Source: a virus. From it: a stretch of DNA of 20,515 nucleotides. The stretch spans positions 1 through 20,515 of the IMG/VR virus record IMGVR_UViG_3300010885_027838; one strand, written 5' to 3'. Below the pieces are notes generated by a model. It searched no databases. It saw only the letters and a list, made by a program, of their open reading frames with translations, and was not told the DNA's origin. Position numbers and translations under genes: made by a program. Each line of letters starts with the position of its first letter. Within the stretch, counting starts at the first letter, position 1. Positions 14,163-20,515 of the stretch are shown piece after piece.

Positions 14163-15374
14163 TTAGGTCGTGCCCGAGAGGCGGGTTGCCAGATCCGGGT
14201 AGATCGCCTTGACGCCGTACAGCACGTCTAGGCGGATCTTGTCCTCGTCGTTGTCGCCGTCGAAGTACTTGAGGACGCGGATCGAGTAGCCGTTCTGGCT
14301 CTCGCGAGCCTTGAACACTGCAGAGTCCGGCATTTCCAGGTCAGCCATCACCAAAGCGAAGGCGTTCTTGTGAAACACCAGATTTTGCGCGTATTGCGTT
14401 GCGCCGGTGCCGATCATGACCAGTGCCGCGTTGTCGGCCGGAACCGAGTCTACCGTCTGGTACGGCCCCGACGTGATGATCGCCGGAGCGATCGACAGCG
14501 TGCAAGCCGTTCCTGTCGCAGTGATGTCCGCCTGAATGACGAACTGTTGCAGAACGCCCGTACTTTCTTTCGAAAGCGGGTTGACTGCATACACATCCGC
14601 AATGGTGAACACGTCGCCGGCCTTGAAGGTCGTCGAAGCGGTCCAATCGTCGGTGATGAGCGACTGCGTGTTCGTGTCCTTGCTCGTCGCATAGGTCACG
14701 TTCTGGTTGGCGCCGTTCACGAGGCCGCCACCAGCCGCCAAACCGTTGGTGTGCATGCGGATGTTCTGGTCCATCGCGGTGGAAATGCCGGCAACCATGC
14801 CGATGTCGCCGTTGCGATAGGCACCCTTGGCCACGTCCTGCATGTAGAGCGCAGTCTGCGAACCCAGGAAGCCCCAGGTATCGGCCGGCGACATGACGGC
14901 GCACCGCATGTCCTGCGGCACGGCGCCCTCGTCGAGACGCTGCGGCGCCTTGGCAAAGTCGGCGAACGAATTGACCGGCGAGACAGGCGTGCCGACCCAG
15001 TTCCAGACCTTGTTGTATAGGCCGCAAAGGTCGTAATCGATCTTGTTGGCGAGCGCGATAGCAGCGGGCTTGATATACCGTTCGCTGTATTCCTCGATTG
15101 ACAGGGTGAGATCCTGCGTCGTGAACGACCACGCGACATGCTTGCGGGATGAAATCTGAAGGCTGAACTTGCCTTCAGTCACGTCCTGGTTGATGGCGAC
15201 GGCGCCGTCGTTGGCAACGAACCGCACCGGACGACGCACGCTGATCGTGTCGCCGACCTTTACGAATTCCTTGCTGTAGTCCCGATAGACCTTCTTGCCC
15301 ATCACGAGGTTATTTTCGAGATGTGCCAAGCCCACCTTCGCGATGATGCTTGGCGTGATGATCGTGTTTGCCAT
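14163..15374 (-). CDS. Major capsid (coat) protein, P22 gp5-like (403 aa)
   Basis: The N-terminus MANTIITPSIIAKVGLAHLE with the following GKKVYRDYSKEFVKVGDTIS and RRPVRFVANDGAV is characteristic of the P22-type coat family, which forms the icosahedral shell with an HK97 fold. Further segments (LTLSIEEYSERYIKPAAIAL, KIDYDLCGLY, and a C-terminal IRLDVLYGVKAIYPDLATRL) also fit. Length is close to P22 coat (430 aa). The gene follows the scaffold, the expected order. The start is secure by homology, but the ribosome site is weak, and a stable hairpin ends two bases before the ATG. Expression is expected to be very high, so that arrangement is notable. Confidence 0.9.
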   Translation of the reverse strand: MANTIITPSIIAKVGLAHLENNLVMGKKVYRDYSKEFVKVGDTISVRRPVRFVANDGAVAINQDVTEGKFSLQISSRKHVAWSFTTQDLTLSIEEYSERYIKPAAIALANKIDYDLCGLYNKVWNWVGTPVSPVNSFADFAKAPQRLDEGAVPQDMRCAVMSPADTWGFLGSQTALYMQDVAKGAYRNGDIGMVAGISTAMDQNIRMHTNGLAAGGGLVNGANQNVTYATSKDTNTQSLITDDWTASTTFKAGDVFTIADVYAVNPLSKESTGVLQQFVIQADITATGTACTLSIAPAIITSGPYQTVDSVPADNAALVMIGTGATQYAQNLVFHKNAFALVMADLEMPDSAVFKARESQNGYSIRVLKYFDGDNDEDKIRLDVLYGVKAIYPDLATRLSGTT

Positions 15375-15376
15375 TT

Positions 15377-15399
15377 GACCTAACCATTAGGGTTAGGCC
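15377..15399 (-). promoter_or_regulatory. Hairpin abutting the coat protein start codon
   Basis: On the transcript strand, GGCCTAACC and GGTTAGGTC can pair over nine positions (one G-U) around the loop CTAAT. The stem ends two bases before the coat ATG. AAGGGG lies at the 5' foot of the stem; the only alternative site, TTAGG, is inside the 3' arm. Folding would bring AAGGGG next to the start codon. No U-run follows, so it is not a terminator. It sits in the 52-base gap between the scaffold and coat genes. Confidence 0.5.
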
Positions 15400-15426
15400 C
15401 CTTCGGACTCCGGCCTTCACAACCGT

Positions 15427-16308
15427 CTAGTTTCTGCCCCAGGTTCGGACCAACTCTTTTAAGTCCTTATGGGGCATCCGCTCGATCGACTGCTGGGCTG
15501 CCGCGCCACCGGACACTGATGCCGGCGGCGGCGGGGCCGATGAAGTTTTCGGCTTCGGCTTGGCGCTAATACGCGCCTCAACCGTTGCCAGTGCTTTTAC
15601 AGCCGCTACTGTCCCAAGGCGGGAAATTCTGAACGCCTCGTCCTCGTTGTCCGCCAAGTATTTGACCAAACCCGCCTTGTTTTCGGCTGCGTCCAGTAGG
15701 TAGTCACCGATCGTCTGGTTCATCGGGAAGCCTTCAGCCCTTACGGCCTCCAGTGCGTCCTCGAACCCCTCGATCCCTTTGCCTTGGCGCTTGGCTTCTT
15801 CGACGAACGTCTCGACCTTGACGGCCTGTGTTTGTTCGGCGGTGCGTCTGCCTGCTTCCTGGGCGTACTTGCCCATGGTCGCCTGCACTCGCTTTTCGGC
15901 CCGGTATTCAGCCTTGGCTGTGACAAAATCCTCGTACTTGATGAACTGTTCGGGACGGGGCTCGTCGTCGGTTGCGGTGGCAGCGGGAGTCTTGGGGATG
16001 TCGACCGTTGAAAGGACTTTTTCCGCAAGCATCTCCGCGTATTCCGCACGACGCAGCGCCTCGTGCTTTTCGCGGGTGAGTTCTGAAATTCTCTTTTGGA
16101 AACCGCCGCCGGACTTCTTGGGCTTGGGCTGTTCGCCTTCCGCCTCGCCGTCTTGCGTTTCCGCGGCTTCATCAGCCGGGGCAGTGGTCGCTTCTGCCGT
16201 ATCCTCGACCTGCTCAGCTTGTTCAGCCAGCGCGGCAGCCGCAGTTGCAGCCGCCGATTTCTCCGAAGCATCATCAGCTACGATCTTCGCCAAGTCAATA
16301 TCGCTCAC
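15427..16308 (-). CDS. Capsid scaffolding protein (293 aa)
   Basis: The first ~65 residues are acidic and Ala/Glu-rich. Then comes a basic KPKKSGGGFQKRISELTR segment and long charged helices likely to form coiled coil (~70-110 and ~125-175). A Pro/Ser/Ala linker follows, and the C-terminus is a short basic helix (MPHKDLKELVRTWGRN). Scaffolding proteins of this type use such a C-terminal basic helix to bind coat subunits and leave or are cleaved during maturation. Length matches P22 gp8 (about 303 aa) and it lies between portal and coat. The start is GTG at 16308, with an AGGTGA ribosome site. Identification rests on order and composition; there is no catalytic site. Confidence 0.82.
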   Translation of the reverse strand: MSDIDLAKIVADDASEKSAAATAAAALAEQAEQVEDTAEATTAPADEAAETQDGEAEGEQPKPKKSGGGFQKRISELTREKHEALRRAEYAEMLAEKVLSTVDIPKTPAATATDDEPRPEQFIKYEDFVTAKAEYRAEKRVQATMGKYAQEAGRRTAEQTQAVKVETFVEEAKRQGKGIEGFEDALEAVRAEGFPMNQTIGDYLLDAAENKAGLVKYLADNEDEAFRISRLGTVAAVKALATVEARISAKPKPKTSSAPPPPASVSGGAAAQQSIERMPHKDLKELVRTWGRN

Positions 16309-16322
16309 GAATCACCTCGTAG

Positions 16323-18440
16323 TTAGGCGGGCACTTCGGCTCCGCCGATCTCGACTGTCGGAGGAAGGTCGTCAGGCATGTCGCCGCCCATTTCGACGGT
16401 TGGCGGCAGTCCCTGCATTCCGGACGGCATCTGGCCGGGCGGCGGCTCTTGGCCCATGCCGCCCATCGGCGGCGCGGGTGGCTGCCCAGGCTGTCCGCCC
16501 TGCCCCTGAGCCTGCGTGGCTTGCTGCATGAATTGCAGGATCTGTGGCAGCGCCTGCGCCACAGCGGTGAGCTGTGCCCCAAGCTGGACGTTTTGAAGCT
16601 GTATGGTCTCGGTCTCCGCAATGAGCTTGTCGGTGGCCGCGCCGGCCTGCATCGCCTTGGCTGCCTCGACCGGGTCGGGCTTCTGTTCCTGCTGGATCGG
16701 CTCGCCGTTTTCGTCCAGGCCCATGGATTTCCGCATGCGGGCGGCAATCTCGCTCGCGCCTGGCACGTCCATATTTTTGATGATGATATCGCCCGCCACG
16801 CCAGCGAGCTGCGGAAATCCACGCAGTAGCTCGGTCATGAACGACGTAGCCTCGGCCCGCTGCGTGGAGAAACTAGGGCCGACCGTGACCGTGACGTCAT
16901 ACTCGCCGGCAGACATATCGTTGAGCACGATATCGCGGCCCGTGTGGTCCATCTGCGGCTCGTTGATCGTGACCATCTTGGCCGAGCCGTCCTCGCCCAG
17001 GGTCCGTACAACGCGCGTTGCGTCGTAAATCTTGGGGATCAGGTCCACGAGGATTTTGCCGCAATACTGAATCGCGATGCTGAGGTTGTCGATGTACTGA
17101 TACGTCCCCGTGTCGCCTTCCTGCTGGCGGGCCATGATCGCCCGGCCAGAGGTTTCGTTGCTGGGTGCGCCCAGCCCGGCCTTGTAGATGCCCGTCACGC
17201 CCTCAAGATCCTGCACCGCGAGCTGCGACTGTACGTCTAGCCCCTGGCTGGCGAGAGGCGGCTGGCTGCGTTGCGGCGCTCCATTGGCCTTCGGATCACC
17301 CTTGTAGAACAAGGCCGCCAGATTATCGGTGCCGGCGTTTTCCCATTGGTTTTCGTAGCCTGACGCCTGATCGGCCGTGAGGATAAACGGACTTTTCGGC
17401 TGCATCGCCACAGCCTCGACCGCCGCGGTGCGCGTGTAGTTGTAGACGCGCTGCGGGTCGCGGGCGTCATGGACCATGCCCTTTCGGGTGGTCATGCCGT
17501 CTAACGTGATCTCCTCGCCGGGGACGATGCAAATGGGGATGTACCGCCCCGCCCAATCGACGGGGTCCGAGATGATGGCGTTGCCGTTCACGACGCAGGA
17601 GCGAACTTGCTGAATCTCGACATCACGCTCTTGGGCGACGGCGGCGAGCTGAACGCTCTCCGGCACAGGATCGTCCGCATATCGGACGGTCTGATCTTCA
17701 AGAAGCTGAAGCCGCTTCTTGACCGGCGTGCGATACCAATACTGCGCGATGACGACCGTGTCCGTCGTGCGCCACGACAGGCCGCCAGTGTTCGCCACGT
17801 TCGCAGGGATGCTGTCCGCCGGGAAATTGGGATACTTGGCCTCATAGGATTCTTTCGCTAGTCGCTCGAAGATGAAGCCATAGCGCATGTCTGACTTGTC
17901 GGGTTCCTGCGCCATCGGATCAACCAAAAGCTGGAACGGGTCCGCCGATCGCTTGATGCGGATGTCCTGGTCGAAAGCATCGTCGCTGCTGTATTGCGTG
18001 ACGACGTACCAGCCACCGATGCCTGCAATCGCCGCATTCTCGGCCGCCTTGGTGTAGGCCGAGCGAGCGACGCTCTGCTGTTCGATGTTGCGGATCAGGC
18101 CGTTGAAGATTTCGGCCGCCTCAATCGTGGCCCCGTCTTTGGCCGGCAGAACCTTGATGCTGGGCGGGTTTTTCCGCACTTCGCCGGTCAACTGCCGCAC
18201 GAAGCCGGGGATGCGGTTCATGGTCAGTGCGGGGCGGTTGGAATCCTTGCGGCGCTGCAGGGCCGTCATATCCCACTGCGCCTCGCCACCGATATAAAAC
18301 CGCTGGCAGTCGCGGCCCGTGATGACGTTATCGTACTCCTGCATCCACGCCTCGTTGGCATGCCGTAACGCCATGGTGTGCAGGTCGGTCTTGTCCTGCG
18401 GGATGCCGGAGGGAACGCCGCCGCGTGTGGTTTCAGCCAT
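16323..18440 (-). CDS. Portal protein, P22 gp1-like (705 aa)
   Basis: The portal forms the ring at one capsid vertex through which DNA enters and leaves. The sequence has the P22-type opening (MAETTRGGVPSGIPQDKTDL, later GGEAQWD and NRPALTMNRIPGFVRQL), SADPFQLLVDPMAQEPDKSD in the middle, and SGRAIMARQQEGDTGTYQYI followed by QYCGKILVDLIPKIYD. The last ~100 residues are Gln/Gly/Pro/Met-rich, with a tandem 14-residue repeat at the end. Length agrees with P22 portal (725 aa). I chose the ATG at 18440, which shares a base with the terminase stop (TAATG); an extension to 18608 overlaps the terminase gene and looks non-coding. It is co-translated with the large terminase, its docking partner. Confidence 0.9.
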   Translation of the reverse strand: MAETTRGGVPSGIPQDKTDLHTMALRHANEAWMQEYDNVITGRDCQRFYIGGEAQWDMTALQRRKDSNRPALTMNRIPGFVRQLTGEVRKNPPSIKVLPAKDGATIEAAEIFNGLIRNIEQQSVARSAYTKAAENAAIAGIGGWYVVTQYSSDDAFDQDIRIKRSADPFQLLVDPMAQEPDKSDMRYGFIFERLAKESYEAKYPNFPADSIPANVANTGGLSWRTTDTVVIAQYWYRTPVKKRLQLLEDQTVRYADDPVPESVQLAAVAQERDVEIQQVRSCVVNGNAIISDPVDWAGRYIPICIVPGEEITLDGMTTRKGMVHDARDPQRVYNYTRTAAVEAVAMQPKSPFILTADQASGYENQWENAGTDNLAALFYKGDPKANGAPQRSQPPLASQGLDVQSQLAVQDLEGVTGIYKAGLGAPSNETSGRAIMARQQEGDTGTYQYIDNLSIAIQYCGKILVDLIPKIYDATRVVRTLGEDGSAKMVTINEPQMDHTGRDIVLNDMSAGEYDVTVTVGPSFSTQRAEATSFMTELLRGFPQLAGVAGDIIIKNMDVPGASEIAARMRKSMGLDENGEPIQQEQKPDPVEAAKAMQAGAATDKLIAETETIQLQNVQLGAQLTAVAQALPQILQFMQQATQAQGQGGQPGQPPAPPMGGMGQEPPPGQMPSGMQGLPPTVEMGGDMPDDLPPTVEIGGAEVPA
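16326..16409 (-). repeat. Tandem 14-residue repeat at the portal C-terminus
   Basis: The last 28 residues of the portal are two units, LPPTVEMGGDMPDD and LPPTVEIGGAEVPA, sharing LPPTVE(M/I)GG. The DNA of the two copies differs at several synonymous positions, so the peptide seems to be kept by selection rather than by recent duplication. Confidence 0.6.
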
Positions 18441-19918
18441 TACGATGCCATCCATCCGCCCTGCTGGCGGGGCTTCTTTGCTTCCTTGACCGTCGTGGCC
18501 GGGAACATCTGATCGAGCAAGCGCCCAAAGAGGCTCAGCACGTCCACGCCGTCGTCGTTCTTGGCCGCCGGGAACGCGAGAAGCTGGGCCACGAGCGGTT
18601 TCACCCACTCGGCATGGCGCGGGAAGTAGACCTTGCCCAACGCCATACGACCACGAATGCCCTGTGCCCTGGTGGGCTTGTCGGCAACGCTGGTGAACTG
18701 CTCGCGGTAGAAGCTGATCTTGCGCTCGTTCATGCGCTGGTCAATGAACGGCCCCAAACTCTTGATGATCTGGCCGGATTCCTCGGCCCAACTCAACGGC
18801 TTATGCCGAGCGCCCATGTCCAGCAGGACTTCGACCCATACGTCGGATGCGGTCTGCCCGCGCCACCAGTCAAGCAGGTACAGGTTTGCGTCCGGGTCGA
18901 TGCCGGCAACGCCGTGTTCGGTGTAGTCGCCGCCCTTGTCCGTCACCGCGTAATCGCTGGCGCCGTAGGTGCGGAGGTTGGCGGGCCGCTCGTCGTAATA
19001 CTTGATCCATTCGGCCTTGAAGTAGCCACCAGCCTCAGGGACCGGATTCTGTTGGTAAAGCGCAGACCATTCCATCGGGGGCGTTTCGGTCTGCCGGCGC
19101 TTCAGAAACGCGGCGTAGTCGTATCCGCCGGGCTCGTCCCACAGGTACTCCCCAGGCTTGCGGCCCAGCACGTCGCCATCAAGGGCGATCGCGGGGATGG
19201 AGACGATGCGGACTTTCTGGCCGGTCTGCCCCGCCTGCTCGATCACGCGGCCCGCGAGGTCGTCCATGTGCCAGCGGGTGTGCATAATCACGCGCTTGGC
19301 ATTGGGCTTCAGACGCGCGCTGAAGTCGTTGATGTACCACTCCCAAACCCGCTCCCGGACGCGCTCGCTATAGGCGTCCTCCTTGGAACCGAAGGGATCG
19401 TCGATGATGCCGAGATCGGCGCGGAAGCCTGCGATACCGGCCTGCACGCCAGCCGCCAAATACTCCCCGCCAGTGCTGAGCGCCCAGCGATCGGCTGCCT
19501 GGCTGTCCGTCGCCAGACTGATGCCCAGCACGGCAGAATGCGCCACGATGAGGTTGCGGACGCGCCGCCCCCACTTCGCTGCCAACTCTGCGCTATGCGA
19601 CGCGGCAATCACGGATTTGCCCGGATTGTTCGCCAGCCACCACGGTGGGAAGGCGACGCTGACATGGTGGCTCTTGGCGCTGCCCGGCGGGGCGAAGATG
19701 AGTAGCGTGTCGTAGTCGGTCGCCAGCATGAGGGCGACCATTTCCTGCACGATGAGCCTGTGATGCGAGGCGGGCTCAAAGCCAAGGGTGCGGCACCACT
19801 CAATGCAATCCCGCCTTATCGCGCGGCGTCTGAGCAATTCCCTCGCCGCTTCCGCCCGCGACAATGGCCGCGAGTTCTGCGTCTCCGATGGTGCTCGGGT
19901 CGTTGCGGAAACGGACAT
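18440..19918 (-). CDS. terL: Terminase large subunit (492 aa)
   Basis: This is the packaging motor and headful nuclease. The ATPase part has a Walker A-like loop FAPPGSAKSH (75-84), Walker B LGIIDDPF (169-176) and a coupling motif MHTRWHMDDL (212-221). The nuclease part has GASDYAVT (Asp322), WAEESGQI (Glu379/380) and DDGVDVLSL (Asp459). N-terminal residues ~20-60 (RAEAARELLRRRAIRRD, then FEPASHHRLIVQEM) fit the family opening. Length matches P22 gp2 (about 499 aa). The ATG at 19918 has a GAGGAC ribosome site and lies inside the small terminase gene, giving a 119-base overlap. A TTG at 19864 would shorten the overlap but lacks as good a site. Confidence 0.92.
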   Translation of the reverse strand: MSVSATTRAPSETQNSRPLSRAEAARELLRRRAIRRDCIEWCRTLGFEPASHHRLIVQEMVALMLATDYDTLLIFAPPGSAKSHHVSVAFPPWWLANNPGKSVIAASHSAELAAKWGRRVRNLIVAHSAVLGISLATDSQAADRWALSTGGEYLAAGVQAGIAGFRADLGIIDDPFGSKEDAYSERVRERVWEWYINDFSARLKPNAKRVIMHTRWHMDDLAGRVIEQAGQTGQKVRIVSIPAIALDGDVLGRKPGEYLWDEPGGYDYAAFLKRRQTETPPMEWSALYQQNPVPEAGGYFKAEWIKYYDERPANLRTYGASDYAVTDKGGDYTEHGVAGIDPDANLYLLDWWRGQTASDVWVEVLLDMGARHKPLSWAEESGQIIKSLGPFIDQRMNERKISFYREQFTSVADKPTRAQGIRGRMALGKVYFPRHAEWVKPLVAQLLAFPAAKNDDGVDVLSLFGRLLDQMFPATTVKEAKKPRQQGGWMAS

Positions 19919-20249
19919 TTAACTTGTCCTCAAACATGCCGATGGACTTGCCCTGTAGTTCGCTGGCACGGATAGCGGAAGCGTATATGCCTCCAGCCGT
20001 CGCGAGCTTGCGGACGTTCTCAATGTCTTTCAGAACTTTCTCGGCGGTGATTTCAAGTCGGCCCGCGATCCTAGAACCACCAGCAGCAATTGCGTTCGCC
20101 ACGTCAACATTGGTCAACAGACGCGAGCCGATTTGCTTTGCCGTCTTCTCCGAGTACCCAGCACGAATAGCCGCCTGCGTGGCGTTGCTGTCGATCAGGT
20201 ATTCAGCGACGAAGCGCGTCTGCTTTGGGTTGAGGGGCTTCTTGCCCAT
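19800..20249 (-). CDS. terS: Terminase small subunit (149 aa)
   Basis: The N-terminus KKPLNPKQTRFVAEYLID followed by NATQAAIRAGYSEKTAKQIG and LLTNVDVANAI is the signature of Terminase_2-type small subunits, with a helix-turn-helix that recognises the packaging site. Residues ~65-115 are helical and likely form the oligomer core (EKVLKDIENVRKLA, then ASELQGKSIGMFEDK). The C-terminal ~40 residues (DAELAAIVAGG onward) would contact the large subunit and overlap its gene. Length is close to P22 gp3 (162 aa). The ribosome site is weak (GAGAA). Upstream is an 85-base gap with no convincing terminator; a promoter there is possible but not clear. Confidence 0.9.
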   Translation of the reverse strand: MGKKPLNPKQTRFVAEYLIDSNATQAAIRAGYSEKTAKQIGSRLLTNVDVANAIAAGGSRIAGRLEITAEKVLKDIENVRKLATAGGIYASAIRASELQGKSIGMFEDKLNVRFRNDPSTIGDAELAAIVAGGSGEGIAQTPRDKAGLH

Positions 20250-20334
20250 GCCGTTTCTCGCTGTTGTGAGCGGGTACGGCCTCTGTCAGTACGGATGGTG
20301 TATTTTGTTTGGCAAGTAAAAAATTCGGCCACGC

Positions 20335-20511
20335 TCATGCTGCTTGCAATCTACGTCGCATGTTAATTCGCGCCAATGCCGCAAGGTGCAGAGGCGATAT
20401 GCCGGTCTGAACGTCGTGTTGCTGCATCTTGCGACAGACCTGGGCGTGGTCCCTGTTCAAATACGCAGCGGTCGCGCGGACAGAGTAGCCGGCGCGCGCC
20501 ATGCACTTCAT
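20335..20511 (-). CDS. Small putative helix-turn-helix protein at the window edge (58 aa visible)
   Basis: This short ORF, upstream of the terminase genes on the same strand, reads MKCMARAGYSVRATAAYLNR and then DHAQVCRKMQQHD, ending in a basic RRRLQAA. The GYSVRATAAYLNRDHAQVCRKM stretch has the spacing of a helix-turn-helix (a T/S-x-x-x-x-A-x-x-L opening, a turn, then a recognition helix). It could be a small DNA-binding regulator or packaging accessory. Only four bases remain before the window ends, and the frame stays open to the edge, so the ATG at 20511 may be internal and the gene longer. No family is recognised. Confidence 0.5.
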   Translation of the reverse strand: MKCMARAGYSVRATAAYLNRDHAQVCRKMQQHDVQTGISPLHLAALARINMRRRLQAA

Positions 20512-20515
20512 CGTG

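Noticed and set aside
18425-19705. Long plus-strand open frame (426 codons) opposite the large terminase
   Set aside because: It lies antisense within a clear terminase gene, shows no family pattern, and is the usual by-product of a GC-rich gene with biased third positions.
20250-20334. Promoter or terminator in the gap before the small terminase gene
   Set aside because: TTGCCA has only a poor -10 at 17-18 bases, and the T-run near the preceding stop lacks a stem. Neither element is convincing.
1-20515. CRISPR arrays, tRNAs, insertion sequences, integrase or attachment sites
   Set aside because: No spaced direct repeats, tRNA-like cloverleaf, transposase or recombinase motifs were seen by reading; the window is almost fully occupied by late phage genes.

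Overview
The window is a tightly packed late (virion) gene cluster of a tailed phage or prophage with a P22-like podovirus plan. Almost everything reads on the minus strand, so gene order runs from high to low coordinates: small terminase, large terminase, portal, scaffold, coat protein, small capsid-associated protein, then an accessory block, the gp4-like and gp10-like neck/tail factors, three ejection proteins, and tail fibre genes. Protein lengths follow the P22 set closely (portal 705 aa, scaffold 293, coat 403, tail hub 473). The DNA is GC-rich by eye, with strong G/C preference at third codon positions. That and the flavour of the proteins suggest a phage of an alphaproteobacterium, but no host gene, integrase, repressor, tRNA or attachment site is visible. 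The host, and whether this is a prophage, therefore remain open.

Region by region: 20335-20511 holds the end of a small putative helix-turn-helix protein at the window edge. Positions 13915-20249 hold packaging and head genes. Positions 12037-13914 hold a non-structural insertion (glycosyltransferase, SAM methyltransferase) and two small proteins. Positions 8247-12037 hold the gp4-like connector, a 500-aa protein of unusual architecture, the gp10-like tail hub and a small 89-aa protein. Positions 4444-7618 hold a GNAT acetyltransferase, a gp7-like injection protein and a lytic transglycosylase. Positions 2252-4444 hold a large glycine-zipper ejection protein. Positions 1-2255 hold a tail fibre and four small fibre/structural genes, the last cut by the window edge.

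Most minus-strand genes are joined by stop/start overlaps (ATGA, GTGA, TTGA, TAATG, TGATG), so the block is probably one long polycistronic transcript with translational coupling. Two genes run the other way: an HNH endonuclease (7741-8250) with its own extended -10 promoter, and a previously unlisted 53-aa ORF (9989-10150) that may be leaderless. Both sit in gaps between late genes, like morons or homing genes.

The parts most worth a second look are the 500-aa protein between the connector and hub genes; the two plus-strand insertions; a hairpin that abuts the coat-protein start codon and may bring a distant ribosome binding site into place; and an 11-bp perfect inverted repeat just inside the glycosyltransferase gene. 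I did not find a clearly new defence or regulatory system.
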